A stretch of 64,000 nt of DNA from Bacteroides caccae (GCF_002222615.2 NZ_CP022412.2:3224001-3288000); one strand, 5' to 3'. Counted from the first letter of the stretch, positions 35,211 to 43,726 are shown. Made by a program: numbers and translations. Notes: generated by a model not told the origin, from the letters alone.

Positions 35211-35619
35211 CCAACCATTTATTGCCTTCTTTTATTAGTTGGAGTGTATCTTGCAGAGAAGAAAACCGTTCCGCTTTTCCATTGATAGGATTGATAATAA
35301 ATGCATTCTTTATTTGGCAGATTACTGTTGCCATTTCAGAGTCAGGAGTTATCTCACTCGAAGTAATGATAGAAGCTTTTGCCGCTCCTTGTGTTTTGAG
35401 TTGATCCAAATGATTTTGCTGAATATTAGATGCTAAAAAACTAAGATAGGATAGTGAAGACGGAGTACTCCATTCTTCGGCAACCGGATAATTGAAATTA
35501 TAAAAAGATTCACAGAAATTGATAGCTATCTCCTCCAATTGAGTCTTGGGGTTCTGTTTTTGGCATGAAAAACAGGTGAATGTTATTAGTGAAAGGATTA
35601 ATATATGTATCTTGTTCAT
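35164..35619 (-). CDS. Small lipoprotein, possible NTF2-like fold
   Basis: This is a 151-residue lipoprotein. I chose the start at 35619 (MNKIHILILSLITFTCFSC), which gives a clean signal peptide with lipobox TCFSC; the longer frame to 35688 adds a second hydrophobic stretch that looks spurious. The mature part ('AINFCESFYNFNYPVAEEWSTP', then strands ending 'NKWLVRKDIPLQ') resembles NTF2-like/DUF4878-type lipoproteins, in which a helix carrying 'F...Y..A.....' precedes curved sheets. Function unknown. It overlaps the TamA-like gene tail to tail by 47 bp. Confidence 0.7.
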   Translation of the reverse strand: MNKIHILILSLITFTCFSCQKQNPKTQLEEIAINFCESFYNFNYPVAEEWSTPSSLSYLSFLASNIQQNHLDQLKTQGAAKASIITSSEITPDSEMATVICQIKNAFIINPINGKAERFSSLQDTLQLIKEGNKWLVRKDIPLQNGKQNHD

Positions 35620-35659
35620 AGCATAGAATAGTAATATAGTGGGGAATGATAATAAAAAA

Positions 35660-35691
35660 GAGATGAAACTCGTTTGAGAAAGTTTCATCTC
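35660..35691 (-). terminator. Terminator of the DUF3332 gene
   Basis: A perfect 11-bp stem (35660-35670 with 35681-35691), extendable outward, is followed on the minus strand by a T tract (35653-35659). Confidence 0.9.
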
Positions 35692-35713
35692 TTACATATT
35701 TATTCTTTAATTA

Positions 35714-36265
35714 TTAGCGAGCTGCAAACATAAGGTTGCTCATTGTAGCTTGGCGAGCTGCCATCATGCCTTGAGCATCCAAAGTTACATTCATTTTTTC
35801 GCCGTTCGGTAAGAACAAATCGGCAGTACCGTCGTTGTTCATCTTTATGAGTTCAGCACTTTCACCGTTTGCAACTACATTCCATGTATTAGCTTCTTTG
35901 TTATAAATCAAATCCATAGAAGCAGTTTCACCTTCTTTAGTAATGGAATATCCATTTTCAAGTGTCTTTACCATGTAATTGCCGTTCTCTCCTTTTACTT
36001 TCTTTACGTCACCTACGTTAGCCATCGGATTGGAACCACTCCAGAACTCGATAGAATTAATAACTAAAGCATCAGCCAGGTAGGACACTCCGTAAACCGG
36101 AACAATGTTGAAAGCTAGAAATACAAGTTCATTTACAAATTTGCTTCCAATAGATTGGTTCCAAGAAGATAAACGGTTGAATAAACCAAATGAACCTACA
36201 CAAGAACTGAACAATAGGCTGCCACTAAGTAGCACTGCAACTAAAGTAAGTTTCTCTCTTTTCAT
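35714..36265 (-). CDS. DUF3332 family lipoprotein
   Basis: This 183-residue lipoprotein starts at 36265 (MKREKLTLVAVLLSG) with lipobox LFSSC (Cys about 22). The 'VGSFGLFNRLSSWNQSIGSKFVNELVFLAFNIVPVYGVSYLADALVINSIEFW' region (about 23-75) is the DUF3332 hallmark and contains a hydrophobic segment that may enter the membrane. The second half is a small beta domain. The frame extends 20 codons upstream, but those codons overlap AT-rich leader sequence. Monocistronic with promoter and terminator. Function unknown. Confidence 0.85.
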   Translation of the reverse strand: MKREKLTLVAVLLSGSLLFSSCVGSFGLFNRLSSWNQSIGSKFVNELVFLAFNIVPVYGVSYLADALVINSIEFWSGSNPMANVGDVKKVKGENGNYMVKTLENGYSITKEGETASMDLIYNKEANTWNVVANGESAELIKMNNDGTADLFLPNGEKMNVTLDAQGMMAARQATMSNLMFAAR

Positions 36266-36322
36266 GTCGAAATGTTTTTTAATTAATAAAAAAATGTTTA
36301 TAATGCCTCTGTTATATGTATG

Positions 36323-36330
36323 CAAATATA
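36323..36330 (-). promoter_or_regulatory. Promoter -7 box of the DUF3332 gene
   Basis: TATATTTG on the minus strand lies 58 bp before the start codon at 36265. TTG at 36347-36349 (minus) is a possible -33 element. Confidence 0.5.
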
Positions 36331-36372
36331 ATATTTTTTAATTAATCAAGGTTATTATTTTCAATATTTGTG

Positions 36373-36834
36373 TTACTTCGCTTTTCGCCGTTGCAGTTCG
36401 TTTCCTATTATGTGGTCTATTGAATATTTACCAGGACCGGCAATATACATAAGAATGAATACAACTAAATAAATGAAAGCTAGCTCCTTGACTGTAAATA
36501 TATCATTCGCATGAATCACAAAGAAAGCTATCGCCATTGTGAAAATCATCGGAATCATTGCCAGCCGATATAAGAAGCCAATGATAAAAGCCATTGAACA
36601 GACAAGTTCGCCAAAAATAGCTAATCCGAGGGATAGGGGACTACCTATACCTAACGGGTCAGGAAATGCAGTTGACAGTTCCTGAAAGTTACTCCATTTT
36701 TGTATACCATGGTTCATTAATAATATTCCGAAGATTATCCGGACCGCCAATAGGAACAAAGATACTTTTGCTGTATTTGGCCTTGTAGGGAATAAAAAAT
36801 TATAAATCATAAGTTGTTCTTTTTTTAAGTTCAT
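36373..36834 (-). CDS. DoxX family membrane protein
   Basis: This 153-residue inner-membrane protein has four predicted helices. DoxX features are 'LLAVRIIFGILLMNHGIQKWSNF' (about 28-50, in part), 'GELVCSMAFIIGFLYRLAMIPMIF' and a final 'AGPGKYSIDHII'. Members are linked to redox or sulfur metabolism in some organisms; here the role is open. Met9 (position 36810, MIYNFLFPTRPN) is an alternative start. It lies between the NlpE and DUF3332 genes on the same strand but has a terminator upstream, so it is likely expressed alone. Confidence 0.85.
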   Translation of the reverse strand: MNLKKEQLMIYNFLFPTRPNTAKVSLFLLAVRIIFGILLMNHGIQKWSNFQELSTAFPDPLGIGSPLSLGLAIFGELVCSMAFIIGFLYRLAMIPMIFTMAIAFFVIHANDIFTVKELAFIYLVVFILMYIAGPGKYSIDHIIGNELQRRKAK

Positions 36835-36900
36835 CTCTATTTATATAAACATAAAATATCTTGATTTTGTTCTTTGCTCCAATTAGAATCAGAAAAAGAC

Positions 36901-36945
36901 AAATCGGTAATAAAAGGATATGTCTATCGCTCTTATTACCGATTT
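36901..36945 (-). terminator. Terminator of the NlpE-like gene
   Basis: A perfect 13-bp stem (36901-36913 with 36933-36945) is followed on the minus strand by GTCTTTTTCTG. Confidence 0.85.
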
Positions 36946-36975
36946 GCCGAATTTAATATAATAGAAAGTTTTTAT

Positions 36976-37410
36976 TTATTCTTTATTCAATATATAGTGA
37001 TCGGCAAGTGCTCCTGTTATTTCCTGTTTGTCATCAGTTAATAAACGCACCCTGTTTTCTTCTACTTTATAATAAGATATTTCTCCGTTTTCTTCTTTTA
37101 GAGTTAACAAGTTACCTTTTAAAGTATATGTACCTTTATCGTCGAACGAACTATCTCTATCAATATATACGGAGTGAAGCGTATATGTCTTATCTGGATT
37201 TAATATTAAGGTTGTTTCAATGCCTGGACAGTCGGCCGCAGGGAAAACACCTTTGTATGTTCCTTCGTAATCAAGCGAAGTTTCCGCATTATGCATATCA
37301 ACAACTTCGATTGTGGTACTGTCTGTATCTGTACCTTTGTTTGTTTTTGAACTATTTCCGCACGCCGCCAATAGGGTACACGAACATACCAGAATAAAAA
37401 TTTTCTTCAT
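36976..37410 (-). CDS. NlpE N-terminal-domain lipoprotein (copper-resistance NlpE family)
   Basis: This 144-residue lipoprotein has lipobox LLAAC (Cys about 17). The mature protein is a single NlpE N-terminal domain: 'YEGTYKGVFPAADCPGIETTLILN' (about 49-72, in part), then 'KGTYTLKGNLLTL' and 'YYKVEENRVRLL'. In E. coli NlpE this barrel senses surface contact and copper through a CXXC; here only one cysteine (ADCPG) is kept, and the C-terminal OB domain is absent. Outer-membrane location is expected. It is divergent from the small gene at 37554. Confidence 0.85.
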   Translation of the reverse strand: MKKIFILVCSCTLLAACGNSSKTNKGTDTDSTTIEVVDMHNAETSLDYEGTYKGVFPAADCPGIETTLILNPDKTYTLHSVYIDRDSSFDDKGTYTLKGNLLTLKEENGEISYYKVEENRVRLLTDDKQEITGALADHYILNKE

Positions 37411-37528
37411 GATTATTTTTTTTAATGATTAATCTAATTTAGTTTAATATTGTAAAGGTATGAATAATAATTCGAATATTGGCAATGAAAAGAAATGGAC
37501 AACTTTATTTATGAATTAATAAACTTTG

Positions 37529-37536
37529 TATCTTTG
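37529..37536 (+). promoter_or_regulatory. Promoter -7 box of the small gene at 37554
   Basis: TATCTTTG lies 17 bp before the ATG, predicting a leader of about 10 nt. Confidence 0.6.
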
Positions 37537-37553
37537 CGAAAAAATATAAAGAT

Positions 37554-37814
37554 ATGACACAACATACTTATGACAATGAATCTGTTCAGGAATTGCTGAA
37601 CTGGGCAAAGAAAATGCTTGAAACTAAAAATTATCCGACCGAGAAATATGAATTAAATAAGTGTACTACTATAATCAATGGTAAGACTTATTTGGAATCC
37701 TTAGTTGCAATGATCGGCAGAAATTGGGAGAATCCTACTTTTCATCCTACTATCGACCAATTATGGGAATTTAGAGAAAAGTGGGAAGGAAAAGAAGAGA
37801 ATAAAAAACCGTAG
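37554..37814 (+). CDS. Conserved small hypothetical protein
   Basis: This 86-residue soluble protein starts MTQHTYDNESVQELLNWAKK and has no signal peptide. It is mostly helical and charged, with 'NGKTYLESLVAMIGRNWENPTFHPTIDQLWEFREKW' as its core, rich in tryptophan. It resembles small DUF-type proteins of Bacteroidetes, but I cannot name a characterised family. A promoter box before it and a terminator after it support expression. Its stop codon lies inside a 7-bp hairpin (37809-37815 with 37822-37828). Confidence 0.75.
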   Translation: MTQHTYDNESVQELLNWAKKMLETKNYPTEKYELNKCTTIINGKTYLESLVAMIGRNWENPTFHPTIDQLWEFREKWEGKEENKKP

Positions 37815-37839
37815 CATCATAGCTACGGTGATTTATAAA

Positions 37840-37869
37840 AAAAGGAGAACTTGTAAAAGTTCTCCTTTT
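37840..37869. terminator. Bidirectional terminator between the small gene and the tRNA-Lys genes
   Basis: A perfect 13-bp stem (37840-37852 with 37857-37869) has a 4-nt loop, with T runs on both strands. It ends the small gene on the plus strand and the tRNA transcript on the minus strand. Confidence 0.92.
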
Positions 37870-37878
37870 TCTGTTTTG

Positions 37879-37951
37879 TACACCCTCAGGGATTCGAACC
37901 CTGGACCCACTGATTAAGAGTCAGTTGCTCTACCAACTGAGCTAAGAGTGC
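37879..37951 (-). tRNA. tRNA-Lys (anticodon CTT), copy 2
   Basis: A 73-nt cloverleaf: acceptor GCACTCT pairs with AGGGTGT (two wobble pairs), the anticodon stem is ACTGA/TCAGT with loop CTCTTAA giving anticodon CTT, and the T arm contains GGTTCGAATCC. CCA is not encoded. It is identical to the upstream copy 33 bp away. Confidence 0.96.
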
Positions 37952-37984
37952 AACATTAAATTTTTATTGCAACTTCGGAACTTG

Positions 37985-38057
37985 TACACCCTCAGGGATT
38001 CGAACCCTGGACCCACTGATTAAGAGTCAGTTGCTCTACCAACTGAGCTAAGAGTGC
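37985..38057 (-). tRNA. tRNA-Lys (anticodon CTT), copy 1
   Basis: Identical 73-nt sequence to the other copy and first in the leftward transcript. Anticodon CTT reads AAG. The promoter at 38079-38110 precedes it. Confidence 0.96.
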
Positions 38058-38078
38058 TTATTTCCTCGTTTGCGGTTG

Positions 38079-38110
38079 CAAAAGTAGGTCTTTTATTTTA
38101 TTTGACCAAA
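38079..38110 (-). promoter_or_regulatory. Consensus promoter of the tRNA-Lys pair
   Basis: On the minus strand TTTG (38110-38107) and TACTTTTG (38086-38079) are 24 bp apart start to start, the ideal Bacteroidetes spacing. The first tRNA begins 22 bp after the box. Confidence 0.75.
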
Positions 38111-38146
38111 CAATAATGCAGCTTTTTTACTATCTTTTTTTCGTCT

Positions 38147-38950
38147 TTATTCGAATACATAAAGCTCGGAAGGCGTATTTCGCTTTAAAGCAAGCAGTTG
38201 CACATCTTTACCTACAATGACTCCTTTGTTCTTTAATTTCCATTCTACCGTTTTATAGGCTAACTCCGGATGATTATTATCTTTGCTTAAATGGCATAAC
38301 CATATATATCGTAGATGTTCGGTGATATTTTCTGCCAAAAATTCGGCAGTATCAGAGTTGCTCATGTGCCCTGTCTTACTTGTAATTCGTTCTTTCAGAT
38401 ATTGAGGGTACGGTCCCATTTTAAGCATTTCCTCATCATAATTTGCTTCGAGAATCAGATAATTGGCTTTACTTATATAATGAGCAGCTGTAGGAGTAAT
38501 CTCTCCAAGGTCGGTTAGAAAAGAGAATACCTTGCCGTCAATTTCAATACAGTAACCTACATTATCCGTTCCGTCATGAGGAACTTCAAAAGATTCTATG
38601 TGGAAATCTTCTAAAGTTATAGGCTCTTTTTTCTCCAAATAACGAACTGATGAACTAAGTTTTTCCGTCATACAATAACTACGGTTGATTCCGGCATGAA
38701 TACGCGCCGTTGTATAAACAGGGATATTCAGTTTTTCTCCTAAATGACCTACAGCCTTGATGTGGTCAGCATGATCATGTGTTATAAATACAGCACGAAT
38801 ACTATCCATCAGGATATTAAAGTCTTTCAGTGTCTTTTTTATAGTACGGATACCAATGCCAGCATCTATTAGTATTCCATAGGTTTCAGTACCCAGATAA
38901 TAACAGTTCCCACTACTGCCACTTGCCAGGCTTATAAATTTTACTTTCAT
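38147..38950 (-). CDS. MBL-fold metallo-hydrolase, WalJ/YycJ-like
   Basis: This 267-residue cytoplasmic metallo-beta-lactamase-fold hydrolase starts MKVKFISLASGSSGNCYYLG, the family's characteristic opening. The zinc motif HDHADH is at about 58-63; further ligands are in 'VPHDGTDNVGY' and 'LTDLGE'. The YycJ/WalJ group is thought to be a DNA exonuclease that affects repair and cell-wall regulation in Firmicutes; the role in Bacteroides is inferred by family only. It lies 83 bp downstream of the transporter gene and a hairpin separates them. Confidence 0.9.
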   Translation of the reverse strand: MKVKFISLASGSSGNCYYLGTETYGILIDAGIGIRTIKKTLKDFNILMDSIRAVFITHDHADHIKAVGHLGEKLNIPVYTTARIHAGINRSYCMTEKLSSSVRYLEKKEPITLEDFHIESFEVPHDGTDNVGYCIEIDGKVFSFLTDLGEITPTAAHYISKANYLILEANYDEEMLKMGPYPQYLKERITSKTGHMSNSDTAEFLAENITEHLRYIWLCHLSKDNNHPELAYKTVEWKLKNKGVIVGKDVQLLALKRNTPSELYVFE

Positions 38951-38979
38951 GTTTTATCCTCTTTATTAAAAATGCAAAA

Positions 38980-39010
38980 TGCCGTCAACTTTTACAGCAA
39001 AGTGACGGCA
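38980..39010 (-). terminator. Terminator of the POT-like transporter gene
   Basis: A perfect 8-bp GC-rich stem (38980-38987 with 39003-39010) is followed on the minus strand by ATTTTGCATTTTT. Confidence 0.75.
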
Positions 39011-39033
39011 AATATACGCAAAAAAGAAGATAT

Positions 39034-40422
39034 TTATCGAGAAGATTTCTTCTTTTTGTCGATGGATTCGGTGATTTTTGCAAATAATAGCAATGCTATG
39101 GCGGCAATCAATCCGATAGCGGCAAAGTAATACCATATATAGTGCGCATTTGCACTGGCTGCTTCCCATGCAGCATGCGTCTCAAATAAGGTAGGGTCCG
39201 GACAATATTTAGTCAATAGAATACCTGCCAGACCAAAGCCGAAGATTGAGGAAAGAAAAGAATGCAAATGGCTAAAGCCTAAATACATCCCTTCTTCTCC
39301 TTTGGGTGCCTGCAAGGAAAAATATTCAAGATAACGAGGTGAAATAAAACATTCGGCAAGTGCCTGTACAATAATTCCGGCAACCATCATCAAAGTAATA
39401 TTGCTCATGCCAGAGATAATATCGTTACCTAATAAATTACCGCAAGCCATCAATAAAGCAGAAAAAGGAATTAAGAACATTCCTACATTCATTGAAGTAA
39501 TTGCACTCCGTTTCGCCATTAGACGTGTTATGAAACTAACAAAACACACTACCACAAAAGGGTTCACATTAGCAATCCACCCTGGCTTCGCCGTCTCACC
39601 AGCCATACGGATTACGTATTTAGGCATAGTGGCATAAAGTTGTTGCTGTACCATCCAAAATCCGGTGACAATCAGTATGAGAATCAATAAACGCCAGTTG
39701 GTGATAATTTTCATAAATCCCCGGCTGATTTCACGGAGACTTTTTCCTTCACCTGCTGTATGTGTAGATTTATAAAGAAGTATAACGGCAAGCAAAGCAA
39801 TAATTGTCATAGCACCGGAGAAATAATTGATATAGATATAAGCTTGCTCACCGATCACATTGCGTAAAGGATCAATAATTGTTTTACCAGTGAAGGCACC
39901 TATATTAACCATCATATAAAAAATTGAATAACCGCGAGCGCGTGTTGCCTCTGTCGTTTCTTTAGCTACGGAAGCGGAAATAATAGACTTTATAAAAGAA
40001 CCTCCGACCATAAGTATAAATAAGACAGGAACAATAATCCACCGGGTATAGCTATCTGGCAAACCGTTAAACTGCGTAGTAGCACCATAGTTGACTAATC
40101 CTGCCGTCTCCAGTAACGTAGGTAAGACGCCCAATCCTAAATATCCGATAGACAATAAGGAGAATGCTATAATCATTGATTTCCGGAAACCGATCTTATC
40201 AGCATAAGCACCAGAAAAAATAGGAAGCAAATACAATCCTCCGGAAAAAAGTCCAGAGATCATACTTGCTTCAAAATCATTAAAACCTAAAATTGTGGAT
40301 AGATAAATAGTGAGAACGATGAAAACGGCATAATATGCCATCCGTTCAAACAGTTCGACTGTGTTACTGACCCAAAATGCTCTGGTAAAGCCTTTGGCAG
40401 CACGCTGAGGGGAATTGTTCAT
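39034..40422 (-). CDS. MFS transporter, proton-dependent oligopeptide transporter-like
   Basis: This 462-residue inner-membrane protein has 12 or more predicted helices. The first helix carries 'NTVELFERMAYYAVF' (about 20-34), like the ExxERFxYY motif of POT/PTR peptide transporters, and 'GAYADKIGFRKSMIIAFSL' is the MFS loop 2-3 motif. The middle has 'GYSIFYMMVNIGAFTG', typical of the POT family (FYxxINxG). The substrate is probably a di- or tripeptide, but this is inference from family. It has its own divergent promoter and a terminator. Confidence 0.85.
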   Translation of the reverse strand: MNNSPQRAAKGFTRAFWVSNTVELFERMAYYAVFIVLTIYLSTILGFNDFEASMISGLFSGGLYLLPIFSGAYADKIGFRKSMIIAFSLLSIGYLGLGVLPTLLETAGLVNYGATTQFNGLPDSYTRWIIVPVLFILMVGGSFIKSIISASVAKETTEATRARGYSIFYMMVNIGAFTGKTIIDPLRNVIGEQAYIYINYFSGAMTIIALLAVILLYKSTHTAGEGKSLREISRGFMKIITNWRLLILILIVTGFWMVQQQLYATMPKYVIRMAGETAKPGWIANVNPFVVVCFVSFITRLMAKRSAITSMNVGMFLIPFSALLMACGNLLGNDIISGMSNITLMMVAGIIVQALAECFISPRYLEYFSLQAPKGEEGMYLGFSHLHSFLSSIFGFGLAGILLTKYCPDPTLFETHAAWEAASANAHYIWYYFAAIGLIAAIALLLFAKITESIDKKKKSSR

Positions 40423-40457
40423 GTAGTTATGTTTTTAGTTAAAATGTTAATTCAGCG

Positions 40458-40465
40458 CAAAGATA
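40458..40465 (-). promoter_or_regulatory. Promoter -7 box of the POT-like transporter gene
   Basis: TATCTTTG on the minus strand lies 36 bp before the start codon at 40422. It is back to back with the plus-strand box at 40488. Confidence 0.6.
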
Positions 40466-40487
40466 CGTTTTTTTGGCAGACTGTCCG

Positions 40488-40495
40488 TATCTTTG
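40488..40495 (+). promoter_or_regulatory. Promoter -7 box of the HAD-like gene
   Basis: TATCTTTG lies 25 bp before the ATG at 40521. A TTTG at 40472-40475 is too close for a standard -33. Confidence 0.55.
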
Positions 40496-40520
40496 TGTAA
40501 AATTAGGTATTTAAACAATT

Positions 40521-40940
40521 ATGGTTATAGCTGTTGATTTTGACGGGACGATTGTAGAACATCGTTATCCACGTATTGGCGAGGAGATTCCATTCGCTAT
40601 TGATACACTAAAGTTGTTGCAACAAGAAAAACACCGTTTGATATTGTGGAGTGTACGGGAAGGAGCGCTTTTGGACGAAGCAGTTGAATGGTGTAAAGCC
40701 AGAGGGTTGGAATTTTACGCAATTAATAAGGATTATCCTGAAGAACAAAAAGATCATCAGGGTTTTTCCCGGAAATTGAAAGCTGATTTGTTTATCGATG
40801 ACCGGAATCTTGGCGGCTTACCGGATTGGGGAGTTATCTACGAAATGGTTAAGGAAAAAAAAACATTTGCCGATATATATAGCCAAAACGAAGAAGATAC
40901 AGCACCACTGAAGAAAAAGAAAAGATGGTTTTCTTTTTAA
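40521..40940 (+). CDS. HAD-superfamily small hydrolase
   Basis: This 139-residue single-domain HAD-like protein starts MVIAVDFDGTIVEHRYP with the nucleophile motif DFDGT (Asp at about 6 and 8). Motif II is 'LILWSVREG' (Ser about 44), and 'LFIDDRNLG' near residue 91 supplies the motif IV acids. The cap domain is absent. The C-terminal tail is lysine-rich. It is a likely phosphatase on an unknown small molecule. It is convergent with uxaC across a very long inverted repeat. Confidence 0.85.
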   Translation: MVIAVDFDGTIVEHRYPRIGEEIPFAIDTLKLLQQEKHRLILWSVREGALLDEAVEWCKARGLEFYAINKDYPEEQKDHQGFSRKLKADLFIDDRNLGGLPDWGVIYEMVKEKKTFADIYSQNEEDTAPLKKKKRWFSF

Positions 40941-40959
40941 TCGGTGAAGAAATTGTACG

Positions 40960-41023
40960 TAACTCAATAAAAAATCCCTCTGTTTGGATTTTGATTCAAA
41001 CAGAGGGATTTTTTATTGAGTTA
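40960..41023. terminator. Very long perfect inverted repeat between the HAD-like gene and uxaC
   Basis: Two perfectly complementary 27-base arms (40960-40986 and 40997-41023) flank a 10-base loop. The core has a CCCTCTG/CAGAGGG stem flanked by A and T runs, so it terminates both converging genes. Confidence 0.95.
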
Positions 41024-41030
41024 CTATCTG

Positions 41031-42434
41031 TTAGAACTTAAAGAAGTTCTTTGCATTATTATAGCTGATATCTTCAATCATTTGATTTACACGCTCTATT
41101 TCAGAAGCCGGGATTTCACCATTTTCCACATCACGTCCCACCAAGTTACATAATGTGCGGCGGAAATATTCATGACGCGGATAGGAAAGGAATGAACGAG
41201 AATCAGTCAGCATACCTACGAAGCGGCTCAAAAGACCAAGTACAGACAATGCATTCATTTGTTTTTCCATACCGTCTTTTTGATCCAAGAACCACCAGCC
41301 GGAACCGAATTGGATTTTGCCGGGAATGGAACCATCCTGGAAGTTACCCAACATAGTAGCAATTACTTCGTTAGCACATGGATTCAAGTTGTAAAGGATT
41401 GTTTTTGTTAGTTTACCATTGCTATTCAAACGGTCGAGGAATTTAGCCATAGCTTTTGCCGTTGTAAATTCGCCAATTGAATCAAAACCAGTGTCAGGAC
41501 CTAACAGCTTGAACATTTTGGTATTGTTGTTGCGGATAGCACCATAGTGGAACTGTTGGGTCCAACCTTTTTCCCAATCCATTTCACCGAAAATCACAAG
41601 CATTGCTGACTTGAATTTCAAAATCTCTTCTTTAGTCAACTCAATGCCACCATATACCTTATTAAATATAGTTTTAATTTCTACATCAGTATAATCTTCT
41701 GCATAAAATTCTTCGATACCATGGTCGGACAAGCGGCATCCTTGTTCTTCAAAGAAATCGTGACGTTTTCGTAAAGCAACAACCATGTCGTCAAAGCTGG
41801 AGATAGTAACACCGCTAACCTCTGATAATTTTTCTACATAGGCACGGAAGTCGGCAGGAACTTCTACTGCCATTGCTTTGTCCGGACGCCAAGTTGGTAA
41901 CATTTTGATTTCAAATCCGCTTTCACGCGTTTTGATATGATATTCCAGCGAATCAATCGGATCATCAGTAGTACATACGGTTTCTACATGGTAACGACGC
42001 ATCATTCCACGAGCTGAATACTCAGGTTGGGCAAGTTTCTCGTTACATTCATCATAAATTTCACGTGCAGTTTTTGGATTCAATATCTTATTAATGCCGA
42101 AAGCTGTTTTCAACTCCAAATGAGTCCAGTGGTATAGTGGATTACGGAACGTATAAGGCACTGTTTCCGCCCATTTTTCGAACTTTTCCCAATCTGTGGC
42201 TTTTCCCGTACAGAAGCGTTCGTCTACACCATTAGTACGCATTGCACGCCATTTGTAATGGTCACCGCCCAGCCATATTTCAGTCAGTGATTTAAACTTG
42301 TAGTCGTCGGCTACCATTTGGGGGATTAAGTGACAGTGATAGTCGATAATCGGCATTTTAGCCGCATGCTCGTGATACAACTTTTGTGCAGTTTCTGTCT
42401 GCAGCAAGAAGTTTTCATCCATGAAGTTCTTCAT
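41031..42434 (-). CDS. uxaC: Glucuronate (uronate) isomerase
   Basis: This 467-residue enzyme isomerises D-glucuronate to fructuronate and D-galacturonate to tagaturonate. The metal-binding opening 'MPIIDYHCHLIPQMVADDY' is at about 28-46, with 'HWTHLELKTAFGI', 'VCTTDDPIDSLEYH' and 'GSGWWFLDQKDGMEKQMNALS' (in part) further on. Length matches the family exactly. It is divergent from the LacI-type regulator and uxaB, forming a hexuronate cluster. The altronate/mannonate dehydratase and KDG steps are not in the window. Confidence 0.96.
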   Translation of the reverse strand: MKNFMDENFLLQTETAQKLYHEHAAKMPIIDYHCHLIPQMVADDYKFKSLTEIWLGGDHYKWRAMRTNGVDERFCTGKATDWEKFEKWAETVPYTFRNPLYHWTHLELKTAFGINKILNPKTAREIYDECNEKLAQPEYSARGMMRRYHVETVCTTDDPIDSLEYHIKTRESGFEIKMLPTWRPDKAMAVEVPADFRAYVEKLSEVSGVTISSFDDMVVALRKRHDFFEEQGCRLSDHGIEEFYAEDYTDVEIKTIFNKVYGGIELTKEEILKFKSAMLVIFGEMDWEKGWTQQFHYGAIRNNNTKMFKLLGPDTGFDSIGEFTTAKAMAKFLDRLNSNGKLTKTILYNLNPCANEVIATMLGNFQDGSIPGKIQFGSGWWFLDQKDGMEKQMNALSVLGLLSRFVGMLTDSRSFLSYPRHEYFRRTLCNLVGRDVENGEIPASEIERVNQMIEDISYNNAKNFFKF

Positions 42435-42590
42435 TATTACTGTGTTTTAAGTATATAAAATTATTACTTTCTACATTTATACCTATATAGTATTGATTTT
42501 AAAGCTAATAGGCGTAAATATCGTTTTAGTTTTATTAACCGTTATCGAACACAAAAATAGAAAATTTACTTGGAGTAACAAAATAATTCG

Positions 42591-42598
42591 TATATTTG
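42591..42598 (+). promoter_or_regulatory. Promoter -7 box of the uronate regulator gene
   Basis: TATATTTG lies 34 bp before the ATG at 42633. TTG at 42570-42572 is a possible weak -33. Confidence 0.55.
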
Positions 42599-42632
42599 CA
42601 GCGATTATTTATAATATTTAAGTTTTAGCACT

Positions 42633-43700
42633 ATGGAGGACCAGAACTATACTATAAAAGACATAGCCCGTATGGCCGGTGTTTCTGCCGGAACAGTTGA
42701 TCGGGTATTGCATAATCGAGGTGACGTGTCTTCAAAAAGTAAAGCTAAAGTACAAAAGGTATTGGATGAGATTCATTATCAGCCCAATGTGTTTGCTATC
42801 GGACTGGCGGCTAAAAAGAAATATACTTTTATTTGTCTGATCCCATATTATATAGAACATGACTACTGGCATTCGGTAGTGGGCGGTATAGAACGTGCAC
42901 GGCAAGAGTTACGCCCTTTTAACGTGAGTGTGAACTACCTTTGTTATCATCATGGAGACAAGAAGAGCTATCAGGAGGCTTGTCACACTATTAGAGACAG
43001 CAGCGTAGATGCTGTGTTGATCGCTCCGAATTTCCGGGAAGAAACAATAGAATTAACATCTTATTTACAGGAAAATAAGATAGCCTACGCATTTGTCGAT
43101 TTCAATATGGAAGAAGCGAATGCATTAACATATATTGGGCAGGACTCATATAAAAGCGGATACATTGCTGCTAAGATATTGATGCGTAATTATTCATTGG
43201 GAGAAGGGCAGGAGTTAGTGCTATTTTTAAGCAATAATAAAAATAACCCTGCCGAAATACAGATGCAACGCCGTTTGAAAGGTTTTATGAGTTATATAAC
43301 GGAAGAATATGATAACTTGACAATTCATGAAGTAGTGCTCAATAAGTCCAATCAGGAAAATAACCAGCAGACGTTGGACGAGTTCTTTCAAGCACACCCG
43401 AAAGCTGTGCTCGGAATCGTCTTTAATTCCAGAGTCTATCAACTGGGGGAATACCTTCGCCACGCAGAACATAGCATGAAGGGATTGATAGGATATGACC
43501 TTCTGAAAGCAAATGTAGACCTTTTGAAATCAGGTGATGTACATTATTTGATAGGGCAACGTCCCGGATTACAAGGATATTGCGGGGTGAAAGCCTTGTG
43601 TGACCATGTAGTATTTAAGAAGAGTGTCGATTCCGTAAAGTATATGCCTATTGATATATTGATTAAGGAAAATATTGATTTTTATTTTGAATTTGTATAA
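42633..43700 (+). CDS. LacI-family transcriptional regulator of hexuronate genes
   Basis: This 355-residue regulator has an N-terminal LacI helix-turn-helix ('TIKDIARMAGVSAGTVDRVLHNRGDVS', about 7-33, in part) and a periplasmic-binding-like sensor domain (about 66-350, opening 'YTFICLIPYYIEHDYWHSVVGGIERA'). The recognition helix 'AGTVDRVLHNRG' differs from the common 'TVSRVLN' and marks a Bacteroidetes LacI subgroup. It is 26 bp before uxaB and divergent from uxaC, so control of both by a uronate-derived ligand is likely, by inference. Confidence 0.9.
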   Translation: MEDQNYTIKDIARMAGVSAGTVDRVLHNRGDVSSKSKAKVQKVLDEIHYQPNVFAIGLAAKKKYTFICLIPYYIEHDYWHSVVGGIERARQELRPFNVSVNYLCYHHGDKKSYQEACHTIRDSSVDAVLIAPNFREETIELTSYLQENKIAYAFVDFNMEEANALTYIGQDSYKSGYIAAKILMRNYSLGEGQELVLFLSNNKNNPAEIQMQRRLKGFMSYITEEYDNLTIHEVVLNKSNQENNQQTLDEFFQAHPKAVLGIVFNSRVYQLGEYLRHAEHSMKGLIGYDLLKANVDLLKSGDVHYLIGQRPGLQGYCGVKALCDHVVFKKSVDSVKYMPIDILIKENIDFYFEFV

Positions 43701-43726
43701 TATCAACTTTATAAATTACAACTAAC

